Below, in pieces: positions 31,385 to 38,934 of a stretch of 64,000 nucleotides of DNA. The notes below the pieces were generated by a model that saw nothing but the letters and a program-made list of their open reading frames with translations, searched no databases and had not been told where the DNA came from. Within the stretch, counting starts at the first letter, position 1; every line of letters starts with the position of its first letter. Source of the stretch: Mycobacterium sp. MS1601. Lineage in GTDB: Bacteria; Actinomycetota; Actinomycetes; Mycobacteriales; Mycobacteriaceae. Location of the stretch: contig NZ_CP019420.1 of the NCBI RefSeq assembly GCF_001984215.1, positions 6,262,001 through 6,326,000 of the forward strand, written 5' to 3'. The translations under genes and the position numbers were made by a program.

Positions 31385-31503
31385 GTGAATACTTTTCACG
31401 TTGTTATGCCATCTGTTCATCTATACAGAACACTGTGGCCCGGATATTTCAAATTGTCAAACGATGAGAAAGAATCTGTACTATGATTCCACAATATGGA
31501 ATC
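31385..31503. promoter_or_regulatory. IclR-type operator region with palindromes
   Basis: AT-rich divergent intergenic stretch between glcG-like and the IclR gene. GATTCC-n7-GGAATC (31485-31503) is a perfect palindrome of the IclR type. GTGAA-n5-TTCAC (31385-31399) and TCTGT-n8-ACAGA (31412-31429) are additional inverted repeats. The first lies 16 bp before the regulator start, a good place for autorepression. Confidence 0.6.
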
Positions 31504-31518
31504 GACAAAGGATGCCCT

Positions 31519-32205
31519 GTGATCCAATCCGTCGAAAGAGCGTTCAACCTGATCGAGCGTGTCGCCGCAAGCCGGGATGGAGCACGGCTCAGCGAGCTCG
31601 CCGATGGCGCCGGACTCAATCGCAGTACCGCGCACAACTTGTTGGCGTCGCTGGAGGAGCTCGGCTACATCACCCAGGACGACAAGGGGGCTCCGTACCG
31701 GCTGAGCGGCAAACTGGGCCGGCTTCTGCGCCCGAGCGTGGAAGCCGAGCATGCATTGCGGCGCCGCGTCCGCCCGGTCTTGGAAGCAGTTGGGGCGGCC
31801 ACTGGCGAGACCGCTTACCTGGCATTTGTGGCGGGCGAGGAGTACTTATGCGCCGACGCTGTTCAATCCGACCAACCCTTGCATCTGACAGTCGTCCCCG
31901 GTGAACGTGAACCGTTGATCGGCACAGCAATCGGTCACGCACTTCTTGCCGCCGATCCAGATCTGACCCGAGTGGTGCGCGAGCTCTACCCCGACATGTG
32001 GCTCCGGCACGCTGAGCCGATCGCCGATGCCGCACGGGACGGGTTTGCGCTCGACCTCGACACTTTCCATCCCGGCGTGTCATGCGTGGCCCTCGCCGTC
32101 GCCCCCAATGCGGCGATCGGCGTTGCCGGCCCTACCAGCCGCCTCCCCAAAACACGCCTGGTGACCATCGCCGGGCAGATCCGCAACGAACTGACCGCGC
32201 ATTGA
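31519..32205 (+). CDS. IclR family transcriptional regulator
   Basis: 228-residue IclR protein: N-terminal winged helix (VIQSVERAFNLIERVA, LSELADGAGLNRSTAHNLLASLEELG in two parts) and a C-terminal effector domain (ETAYLAFVAGEEYLCADAV, PLIGTAIGHALLA, HPGVSCVALAV). GTG 31519 is preceded by AAAGGA; an ATG at 31483 would place the operator palindrome inside the coding region. It probably controls the divergent GlcG/MFS pair in response to a small aromatic or organic acid; the ligand is unknown. Confidence 0.87.
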   Translation: MIQSVERAFNLIERVAASRDGARLSELADGAGLNRSTAHNLLASLEELGYITQDDKGAPYRLSGKLGRLLRPSVEAEHALRRRVRPVLEAVGAATGETAYLAFVAGEEYLCADAVQSDQPLHLTVVPGEREPLIGTAIGHALLAADPDLTRVVRELYPDMWLRHAEPIADAARDGFALDLDTFHPGVSCVALAVAPNAAIGVAGPTSRLPKTRLVTIAGQIRNELTAH

Positions 32206-32314
32206 CCATGGCCCGATGGAACGGCAGGACAGCACTGGCGTGGTGCCGGGGAGGACCGAATTCGCTCCGCTACTGGGCGTGACCACGTGGCAGCGCAGGG
32301 GCGCGACACCGCAA

Positions 32315-33052
32315 TCAGCGCGCCGGAACCACGAAACCCCAGGGCAATTCGAGGCGGTGGGCGGCCAGCAGCGCGGCATCTCCCAAGACCGAGCGGATGT
32401 CGCCGTCGGCCACCACCCTGCCGTGGTCGATGACGACGGCACGCTCACAGAGCTGCGCGGCGTAGGGCAGGTCGTGAGTGACCAACAGCATCGTGGCGGT
32501 CTGCTTCTGCAGCGTCTCCGCCAGCTCGCGGCGGGCCACCGGATCCAGGTTGGCCGACGGTTCGTCGAGCACCAGGATCTCGGGCTCACACGCCAATACC
32601 GCGGCCAGCGCGGCGCGGCGGCGCTGCCCACCGGACAGATGCGCCGGACTGCGATCAGCCAGCTCCACCAGGTCCACAGCCTCGAGTGCGCTGCGCACCC
32701 GCTTCGCCAGCTCCTCGCCCGCCACCCCGAAGTTGGCCGGACCGAAGGCGACGTCCTGGGCCAGCGTGGGCATGAACAGCTGGTCGTCAGGATCCTGGAA
32801 CACCAGTCCGACGCGTCGGCGGATATCCCGAACAGTATTACGCGACAACGCAATACCCGAGATCTCCACCGCTCCGGAGGTGGCGGTGAGAACACCGTTG
32901 AGATGCAACATCAAAGTGGTCTTGCCCGCACCGTTGGGGCCGAGCAGGGCCACCCGCTCCCCCGGCTGCACGGTCAGGTCCACTCCGTCCAGCGCGATGT
33001 GCCCGTCGGGATAGACGTAGCGCAGGCCGCTCACCCGAACCGCGGGCGTCAT
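32315..33052 (-). CDS. cbiO: cobalt/nickel ECF transporter ATPase
   Basis: 245-residue ABC ATPase. Walker A GPNGAGKTT, Q-loop VGLVFQDPDDQLF, signature HLSGGQRRRAALA, Walker B ILVLDEPSANLD and the H-switch LVTHDLPYA are intact. The FQDPDDQLF form is specific to ECF/CbiO ATPases. ATG 33052 overlaps the cbiQ stop. It powers the CbiM-Q importer for Co2+ or Ni2+, and is the last gene of the leftward operon. Confidence 0.93.
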   Translation of the reverse strand: MTPAVRVSGLRYVYPDGHIALDGVDLTVQPGERVALLGPNGAGKTTLMLHLNGVLTATSGAVEISGIALSRNTVRDIRRRVGLVFQDPDDQLFMPTLAQDVAFGPANFGVAGEELAKRVRSALEAVDLVELADRSPAHLSGGQRRRAALAAVLACEPEILVLDEPSANLDPVARRELAETLQKQTATMLLVTHDLPYAAQLCERAVVIDHGRVVADGDIRSVLGDAALLAAHRLELPWGFVVPAR

Positions 33053-33825
33053 CGCAGCACCCACGCGCTCGCGGCCACTGCGATCCCGGCCACGGCCGGG
33101 ATCAGGGCGGCCGTCCACTGCCCAGTGGTGGCCTTCGGCACCGCCGCCACTCCGGCCAGTTCCGGCATGTGCCCGTCGAAGCCGCGTGACAGCATGGCGA
33201 CGTACACCCGCTCACCACGCTCGTAGGACCGCAGGAACAGCGCGCCCACACCCTTGGCGATGGCACCCACCTGATGCAGTGCCCGCGGCGAGTCACCGCG
33301 GGACAGGCGGGCCATTCGCATGCGACTCACCTCGGCCGACAACAGGTCGACGTAGCGGATCATCAGCACCAGCACAGAGGTCATCATGGCGGGTACCCCG
33401 AGGCGGCTCAGCGCCAGGGGCAACTGCGACGGTGTGGTGGTGGCGGCCACGGTCAGCGACGCCGCCACACCCAGGGTGCCTTTGATGACAATCCCCCACG
33501 CCGCCCACAGCCCGGCCACCGACAACTGCAGACCAGCCACCTGCACCCGCTGCCCGCCTTCGGCGAACGGCAACAGCACCGCCAGCACGACGAACGGCGC
33601 TTCGATCAGCATCCGCGGCAGGATCCAGCGCAGCGGAATCCTGCCCACCGCCCACACCGCAAGCAGCATCACGGCGAAAAGAGCGTAGGGCCAGAGCATT
33701 TCACGGGGGGTGGCGACCACTGCGAGCACGAACACCACCAGGGCCGCGACCTTGACCTCGGCGGGCAGCCGGTGCAGCGGCCCGTGATCGTGCCGGTACA
33801 GCGGGTGCGCGTGGCCCGCGCCCAC
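33049..33825 (-). CDS. cbiQ: ECF transporter membrane protein CbiQ
   Basis: 258-residue T-component. The N-terminus GAGHAHPLYRHDHGPLHRLP, several hydrophobic helices, and the coupling motif region RYVDLLSAEVSRMRMARLSRG before SYERGERVYVAMLSRGFDG (in parts) identify it. GTG 33825 places the usual CbiQ start 4 bases from the end of the previous gene; ATG 33858 would overlap that gene by 29 bp. It couples the CbiO ATPase to CbiM. Confidence 0.9.
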   Translation of the reverse strand: MGAGHAHPLYRHDHGPLHRLPAEVKVAALVVFVLAVVATPREMLWPYALFAVMLLAVWAVGRIPLRWILPRMLIEAPFVVLAVLLPFAEGGQRVQVAGLQLSVAGLWAAWGIVIKGTLGVAASLTVAATTTPSQLPLALSRLGVPAMMTSVLVLMIRYVDLLSAEVSRMRMARLSRGDSPRALHQVGAIAKGVGALFLRSYERGERVYVAMLSRGFDGHMPELAGVAAVPKATTGQWTAALIPAVAGIAVAASAWVLR

Positions 33826-33829
33826 CCCC

Positions 33830-34186
33830 TCAGCCCTTCGACTTGCGGCTGCGCGCAATCAACCAGAACGCCCCGCCCGCGACGGCGAGGGTGACCACCA
33901 CACCGATGACTCCGGCAATACCGCCGGTGTTCTCGGCCCCACCGACGGCGTAGTCCGCCAGAGGCGAGTCCGCCATGGTGTGGTCGGTGGCCGACTGTGC
34001 GATGCAGCTACCGGTGAGGTGTTCACCATCGGTGGTTTCCACCACCTGGCAGCCCTGCAGCGTCGCCGAGTCGAGGCCGTCGGGGTGTGAGCTGGCGAAG
34101 TAGGACACCACACCGGCGATCAGCAGCGTCACGACCGCGAAGGCGATCCAGAAGCCACGGCCCTGTTTCTGTTGGGTGATGCTCAT
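33830..34186 (-). CDS. PDGLE-domain component (CbiN-like)
   Basis: 118-residue small membrane protein with one helix at each end. The SHPDGLDSA motif near residue 33 is the PDGLE signature, and the extracytoplasmic loop has two Cys residues. In other Co/Ni ECF systems a PDGLE or CbiN protein is required alongside CbiM, so the same role is inferred. It sits between cbiM and cbiQ, overlapping cbiM by 4 bp. Confidence 0.8.
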   Translation of the reverse strand: MSITQQKQGRGFWIAFAVVTLLIAGVVSYFASSHPDGLDSATLQGCQVVETTDGEHLTGSCIAQSATDHTMADSPLADYAVGGAENTGGIAGVIGVVVTLAVAGGAFWLIARSRKSKG

Positions 34187-34866
34187 GCGGCAACCTTCTC
34201 TTCGACGCGCGCCGACCGCAGCAGATACACCAGGTCCGGCCTGGCCCGGACCACTGCCATGACCGTGAGAGCGGTGATGACACCTTCACCGATGCCGATC
34301 AGGACGTGGGTGCCGAACATGTAGGCCGCCACGGTTGCAAGCGAGGCCTGCGCAGCCCCGCCGATCGAGTATTCGAGGACAAAACCCATTGCCGCGCAGA
34401 CGGTTCCGATGACCGCGGACACGAATGCGATGCCGCCGATCACCGGCACCGATCCGGCGTGACGGCGCTTGGCCAACGAGTACAGCAGTGCGGCCGTGCC
34501 GTATCCGGCGGCCACCCCGATCACCGACATGTTGACGATGTTGGTGCCCAGAGCCGTCACCCCACCGTCGGCGAACAACAGTGCCTGCACCACCAGCACG
34601 ATCGCGATACACAGCGCACCGGTGAACGGGCCGACCAGGATCGCGGCGAGTGCGCCGCCGAGCAGGTGACCGCTGACGCCGGGCAGGATCGGGAAGTTCA
34701 CCATCTGCACGGCGAAGACGAAAGCGGCAACCAGACCGGCCAGCGGCACGGTGCGTTCGTCCAGCTCGGCGCGGGCGCGCCACGCACACAGCGCGAGAGC
34801 GGCGATCGCGATCACGATGAAGACCATGGACACGGGAGCGTTGACGATTCCGTCGCTCATGTGCAT
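34183..34866 (-). CDS. cbiM: ECF transporter substrate-binding permease CbiM
   Basis: 227-residue membrane protein with CbiM/NikM features: MHMSDGIVN at the N-terminus, VQMVNFPILPGVSGHLLGGALAAIL (in parts), ADGGVTALGTNIVNM. The N-terminal Met-His is the metal-binding end in CbiM/NikM proteins, so ATG 34866 is chosen over GTG 34887, which would bury it. Co2+ versus Ni2+ cannot be told apart by eye; the nearby cobalamin genes favour cobalt. It is the first gene of the operon and has an ArsR-type palindrome upstream. Confidence 0.92.
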   Translation of the reverse strand: MHMSDGIVNAPVSMVFIVIAIAALALCAWRARAELDERTVPLAGLVAAFVFAVQMVNFPILPGVSGHLLGGALAAILVGPFTGALCIAIVLVVQALLFADGGVTALGTNIVNMSVIGVAAGYGTAALLYSLAKRRHAGSVPVIGGIAFVSAVIGTVCAAMGFVLEYSIGGAAQASLATVAAYMFGTHVLIGIGEGVITALTVMAVVRARPDLVYLLRSARVEEKVAA

Positions 34867-34925
34867 GGCCTGATAGGTGATGGTCACCGACCGAGCCTAA
34901 GGCCGATCGGGAAAACCTGTCTAGT

Positions 34926-34939
34926 TGTTCATATGAACA
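34926..34939. promoter_or_regulatory. ArsR/SmtB-type operator upstream of cbiM
   Basis: TGTTCATATGAACA is a perfect 14-bp palindrome, and the xTGAACA half-site is typical of ArsR/SmtB operators. It lies 60 bp upstream of the cbiM ATG and 27 bp after the stop of an ArsR-type gene. Confidence 0.65.
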
Positions 34940-34965
34940 GCGCGTGACCTGTCCGGTCGGGCAGG

Positions 34966-35295
34966 TCAGCCGTGCGCGGCACCTATCCAGTGCAACAGGT
35001 CGTGCACGGTGTGGTCCTCCAGCTTGTAACTCGCCTGCCTGCCCACCCGGGTGGAGGTCACCCAACCCTGCTGACGCAGGATCCGCAGGGCCTGGGACAC
35101 CGCATTCTCCGAACGTCCGAGCGCCGCCGCCAGATCACCGACGCAGATCCCGGGGGCTCGGTGCAACGCCAGCAGGATCTCCAACCGGTTCGGGTCGGAC
35201 AACAGATCAAAGCGCAGAGTCCACCCCGAGATGTCGACATCGGTCAGCGCGGACGATGCCCGGTGCATCGGCGTCTGGTCTCCGGAGGTGGTCAC
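34966..35295 (-). CDS. ArsR family regulator of the cobalt importer
   Basis: 109-residue winged-helix protein: LLSDPNRLEILLALHRAPG, CVGDLAAALGRSENAVSQALRILR (split in two), wing STRVGRQASYKL, and a His/Asp-rich C-terminal helix EDHTVHDLLHWIGAAHG. The last helix carries possible alpha-5-type metal ligands of the SmtB/NmtR kind. GTG 35295 is the best start; the Shine-Dalgarno is weak and ATG 35268 is an alternative. It is upstream of the cbi operon on the same strand. Confidence 0.8.
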   Translation of the reverse strand: MTTSGDQTPMHRASSALTDVDISGWTLRFDLLSDPNRLEILLALHRAPGICVGDLAAALGRSENAVSQALRILRQQGWVTSTRVGRQASYKLEDHTVHDLLHWIGAAHG

Positions 35296-35305
35296 GCAGA
35301 CGAAT

Positions 35306-36028
35306 TTAGTCCAAGAAACCGTGTAACAGGGCAGCTGAGCCCGCGACATGCGCACGCATCGCCTCGGCGGCCCGGTCACCGTCGCCGGCCAGGATAGCGA
35401 TCACGACGGCTTCGTGCTGTTCGTTGGAGTGGCTGATGTTGCGCGCCAACAACGGAATCTGGTCCAGCAGGGCGTTGATACGCATCCGGTTGTCCGCCAC
35501 CAACGGCACCAGCGACGGTGATCCGGCCGCTGCCGCGATCGCCAGATGCAACCGCGAGTCCAGTCGCCGGTAGTCCTCGAGCGGGGCGTCACGGACGTCG
35601 GTCAGCCGCCCCCACAGCTCTTCTCGCTCGGTCGCCGTCAGCGTCCGGGTAGCAGCCATTCGGGCAGCACCGGATTCCAGGATCTCGCGCAGCCTCAGCG
35701 CGTCGTCGATCTCCTCGCGCGCCACCCGGGGCCGTTCGTCGGGTAGCGCGGGAATCTGGTCGGCCAGGAACGTGCCGCCGTAGCGGCCGCGGCGAGCCAC
35801 CAGGTAGCCGGCCTCGGCCAGGGATCTGATGGCTTCCCGCAGGGTGTCGCGACTGACGCCCAGCCGGACGGCCAGTTCACGTTCCGGCGGCAGCGACTCC
35901 CCCGGCGCCAGCACGCCCAGGCGGATGGTCTGCAACAACCGCGCCACGGTGTCCTCGAACGCGTTCCCTGGCCGCACAGGACGCAACAGTGCTTCCGTTG
36001 CGTCCTGGGGGTCCGGGTCGGCGCTCAT
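35306..36028 (-). CDS. GntR/FadR family regulator (FCD domain)
   Basis: 240-residue regulator. The N-terminal HTH is in residues 25-85 (FEDTVARLLQTIRLGVLAPGESLPPERELA, split; VSRDTLREAIRSLAEAGYL), followed by an all-helical FCD domain with RLHLAIAAAAGS and HEAVVIAILAGD, whose Asp/His residues normally bind a metal and an acid. It is downstream of the SDR/aldC/amidotransferase/glnA4 run on the same strand and is its likely repressor. Confidence 0.87.
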   Translation of the reverse strand: MSADPDPQDATEALLRPVRPGNAFEDTVARLLQTIRLGVLAPGESLPPERELAVRLGVSRDTLREAIRSLAEAGYLVARRGRYGGTFLADQIPALPDERPRVAREEIDDALRLREILESGAARMAATRTLTATEREELWGRLTDVRDAPLEDYRRLDSRLHLAIAAAAGSPSLVPLVADNRMRINALLDQIPLLARNISHSNEQHEAVVIAILAGDGDRAAEAMRAHVAGSAALLHGFLD

Positions 36029-36050
36029 GACGGCCTGTCAGCGTCGTGGC

Positions 36051-36824
36051 TCAGAGTGGGGTGACGTAGTGGCCGCTGATACCGCCGTCCACCAGGAAGG
36101 TGGACGCGGTGATGAAGGAGGCGTCGTCGGACGCCAGGAACGCCACGGCTGCGGCCAGCTCCTCGGGCTCGGCGAACCGGCCCACCGGCACGTGCACCAG
36201 GCGGCGGGCCGCGCGCTCAGGGTCCTTGGCAAACAGTTCCTGTAGCAGTGGGGTGTTCACCGGGCCGGGGCACAGGGCGTTGACGCGGATGCCCTGTCGC
36301 GCGTACTGCACACCGAGTTCGCGCGACATTGCCAGCACGCCGCCCTTGGAAGCGGTGTAGGAGATCTGCGAGGTGGCCGATCCCATCACGGCGACGAAGG
36401 ACGCGGTGTTGACGATCGACCCCTTCTGCGCCGGAACCATGTGCCGCAGTGCGGCTTTGCAACAGAAGAACACCGACTTGAGGTTGATGTCCTGCACGCG
36501 GTCCCAGGCATCGATACCGGTGGCCTCGATCAGGTCGTCCTCCGGCGGACTGATACCGGCGTTGTTGAACGCGATGTCCACCGACCCGTAGGTGTCGGCA
36601 GCGGTGTCGAACAGAGCATCCACCTGCGCTTGGTCGGAGACATCGACACCGACGAAGGTGCCACCCAGATCGTCGGCGACGGTCTTTCCGGCCTTGGGGT
36701 CGATGTCACCGATGACGATGGTGGCCCCTTCGGCCTTCATCCGCTTGGCGGTGGCCAGGCCGATTCCGCTGGCGCCGCCGGTGATGACGGCAACCTTGCC
36801 CGCCAGCCGCTGGGTCAGATCCAT
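36051..36824 (-). CDS. short-chain dehydrogenase/reductase (Rv2857c-like)
   Basis: 257-residue classical SDR: NAD-binding TGGASGIGLATA, DIDPKAG acidic site after beta-2 (prefers NAD+), NNAG, and the catalytic S...SYTASKGG (YxxxK). Overlaps the aldC stop by one base (TGATG). In the gamma-glutamylation model it would oxidise a gamma-glutamyl-amino alcohol to the aldehyde. The substrate is not demonstrable from sequence alone. Confidence 0.88.
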   Translation of the reverse strand: MDLTQRLAGKVAVITGGASGIGLATAKRMKAEGATIVIGDIDPKAGKTVADDLGGTFVGVDVSDQAQVDALFDTAADTYGSVDIAFNNAGISPPEDDLIEATGIDAWDRVQDINLKSVFFCCKAALRHMVPAQKGSIVNTASFVAVMGSATSQISYTASKGGVLAMSRELGVQYARQGIRVNALCPGPVNTPLLQELFAKDPERAARRLVHVPVGRFAEPEELAAAVAFLASDDASFITASTFLVDGGISGHYVTPL

Positions 36825-38182
36825 CAGTTCTCTCCGATCGCGATGAAGACGTTCTTGGTTTCGGTGAAGTGCAGCGGTGCATCGGGGCCCAGCTCGCGCC
36901 CGAGCCCGGACTGCTTGAAGCCGCCGAATGGCGTGTTGTAGCGCACCGAGGAGTGCGAGTTGACGCTGAGATTGCCCGCCTCGACCGCCCGGGACACCCG
37001 CAGCGCCCGCGACAGGTTGTCGGTCCAGATGGACCCGGACAGCCCGTATTCGGTGTCGTTGGCCAGCGCGATGGCGTCGGCTTCGTCCTCGAACGGCAGC
37101 ACGGTCACCACCGGCCCGAAGATCTCTTCGGTGACCGTGCGGTCGGTGCGCGCCGGGGTGAGCACCGTCGGCGGGAACCAGTACCCCGGGCCGGACGGGG
37201 CACTTCCACGGAAGGCGACAGGTGCGTCATCGGGGACGTAGCCGGCCACCGACTGCCAGTGCTTCTTGGACACCAGGGGTCCCATCTCGGTCTCGCGCGC
37301 GGTGGGATCACCGACGACCACACCCTTGACCGCCGGTTCGAGCAATTCCATGAATCGGTCGAACACACTGCGCTGCACCAGGATCCGGCTGCGCGCACAG
37401 CAATCCTGGCCGGCGTTGTCGAACACACCGTAGGGTGCGGTGGCGGCGGCGCGCTCCAGGTCGCAGTCGTCGAAGACGATGTTGGCGCTCTTGCCACCCA
37501 GCTCCAGGGTGACCCGCTTGACCTGCGTGGCGGCCTTGGCCATCACCTGGGTGCCCACCTGGGTGGAACCGGTGAAGACGAGCTTGCGCACACCCGGGTG
37601 GGTCACGAAGCGCTCACCGATCACCGAGCCCTTGCCGGGCAGCACCTGGAACAGATCGGCGGGCAACCCGGCCTCCACGGCGAGTTCGCCGAGGCGGATG
37701 GTGGTCAGCGGTGTCCATTCGGCGGGTTTGATCAACACCGCGTTGCCGGCAGCCAGGGCGGGAGCAAAACCCCAGGACGCGATGGGCATCGGAAAATTCC
37801 ACGGGGTGATGATCCCGACAACGCCGATCGGTTCGTTGAAGGTGATGTCCAGCCCGCCCGCGACGGGAATCTGCTTGCCGGACAGCCGCTCCGGACTGGC
37901 CGAGTAGAACTGCAGCACGTCGCGCACCGCGCCGGCCTCCCACTCGGCGGCGCCGATGGGGTGCCCGGCGTTGGCGACCTCCAGGGCGGCCAGCTCACCG
38001 ATGTGGGCGTCGACGGCGGCAGCGAAGGCACGCAGACCGGCGGCCCGCTCGGCGGGTGCGGCGGCCGCCCACGCCTTCTGCGCAACCTGTGCCCGCGCCA
38101 CCGCCTCGTCTACCGCATCGGCATCGAGTTGTTCGACGTCGCGCAGCACCTCCTCGGTGGCCGGGTTGATCAGCGTGCTCAT
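36824..38182 (-). CDS. aldC: aldehyde dehydrogenase AldC-like
   Basis: 452-residue NAD(P)+-dependent ALDH. ITPWNFPMP, the glycine motif FTGSTQVGTQV, the base Glu in TLELGGKSAN, and the catalytic Cys in NAGQDCCARSRILV are all present, ending with NTPFGGFKQSGLGRELG. ATG 38182 (MSTLINPATEEV) is chosen; the long in-frame extension upstream has no family features. It overlaps the amidotransferase stop by 4 bp. It would oxidise the gamma-glutamyl aldehyde to an acid. Equivalent to Rv2858c. Confidence 0.9.
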   Translation of the reverse strand: MSTLINPATEEVLRDVEQLDADAVDEAVARAQVAQKAWAAAAPAERAAGLRAFAAAVDAHIGELAALEVANAGHPIGAAEWEAGAVRDVLQFYSASPERLSGKQIPVAGGLDITFNEPIGVVGIITPWNFPMPIASWGFAPALAAGNAVLIKPAEWTPLTTIRLGELAVEAGLPADLFQVLPGKGSVIGERFVTHPGVRKLVFTGSTQVGTQVMAKAATQVKRVTLELGGKSANIVFDDCDLERAAATAPYGVFDNAGQDCCARSRILVQRSVFDRFMELLEPAVKGVVVGDPTARETEMGPLVSKKHWQSVAGYVPDDAPVAFRGSAPSGPGYWFPPTVLTPARTDRTVTEEIFGPVVTVLPFEDEADAIALANDTEYGLSGSIWTDNLSRALRVSRAVEAGNLSVNSHSSVRYNTPFGGFKQSGLGRELGPDAPLHFTETKNVFIAIGEN

Positions 38183-38934
38183 GACACCCTCTCTGTCGAG
38201 TACTCCCTGGCTGCCGTCACCACACCGGCGAACAGCCGCAGATCGTCCAGCCGCTCCTCGGGGTGCCATTGCACCGCCACCACCCAGGCGTCCGGGTAGT
38301 GCGCCGGGTCCACCTCCACGGCTTCGATCACACCGTCGGCGCTGTCCTTGGCGCTGACGATCAGACCGGGAGCCAGCGAGTTGATGGCCTGGTGGTGATA
38401 ACACTGGGCGTCGGTGGACTCCCCGATCAACGCCGCGGTTCTGGTGCCGGGCACGGTGCGCACCGCCGATGTGGTGAACACCGCGTTGCCGGCCTGGTGG
38501 CGGGTGTGCCCCAGCACGTCGGGGAGGTGCTGGTGCAGGGTGCCGCCGAGGGCCACGTTGAGCACCTGGGCGCCCCGGCAGATCCCGAGCACCGGCATGT
38601 TGCGCGCCAAAGCGCCTCGCAGCAGCGCGAATTCCCAGGCGTCACGCTCGAGCGCAGGCTGGTCGGTGCGTGGATGGGCATCGTGGCCGTAGGCAGCTGG
38701 GTCGACGTCGCGGCCGCCGGTGATGATCAGCCCGTCGAGCCCGTCGAGCACCCGCTGCGCCACCGCGTCGTCCACCGGCTGCGGCGGCAGCAGCGCCGCG
38801 ATACCGCCGGCCCGGGTGACCCCTTCGAGGTAGATGGCGGGCAGGAAGCTGGCCAGGACATCCCAAACACCGGTTTGGGCCTGCTGGAGATAGGTGGTCA
38901 GACCCAATACGGGTTTACATACGTTCAAAACCAC
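38179..38934 (-). CDS. class I glutamine amidotransferase-like hydrolase (PuuD type)
   Basis: 251-residue gamma-glutamyl-gamma-aminobutyrate-hydrolase-type protein. The nucleophile is in LGICRGAQVLNVALGGTLHQ, the oxyanion/glycine motif in GGRDVDPAAYG, and the catalytic His in VQWHPEER, with Glu after it. In PuuD the enzyme splits a gamma-glutamyl amide into glutamate and an amino acid. Its start overlaps glnA4 by 20 bp. Equivalent to Rv2859c. Confidence 0.87.
   Translation of the reverse strand: MVLNVCKPVLGLTTYLQQAQTGVWDVLASFLPAIYLEGVTRAGGIAALLPPQPVDDAVAQRVLDGLDGLIITGGRDVDPAAYGHDAHPRTDQPALERDAWEFALLRGALARNMPVLGICRGAQVLNVALGGTLHQHLPDVLGHTRHQAGNAVFTTSAVRTVPGTRTAALIGESTDAQCYHHQAINSLAPGLIVSAKDSADGVIEAVEVDPAHYPDAWVVAVQWHPEERLDDLRLFAGVVTAAREYSTERVS

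Noticed and set aside
34867..34965. Cobalamin riboswitch before cbiM
   Set aside because: Only about 100 bp lie between the genes and no B12-box-like core is visible; the ArsR-type palindrome explains regulation better.
38183..38404. 74-codon N-terminal extension of the aldehyde dehydrogenase
   Set aside because: The family starts at MSTLINPATEEV; the extension lies within the next gene in another frame.
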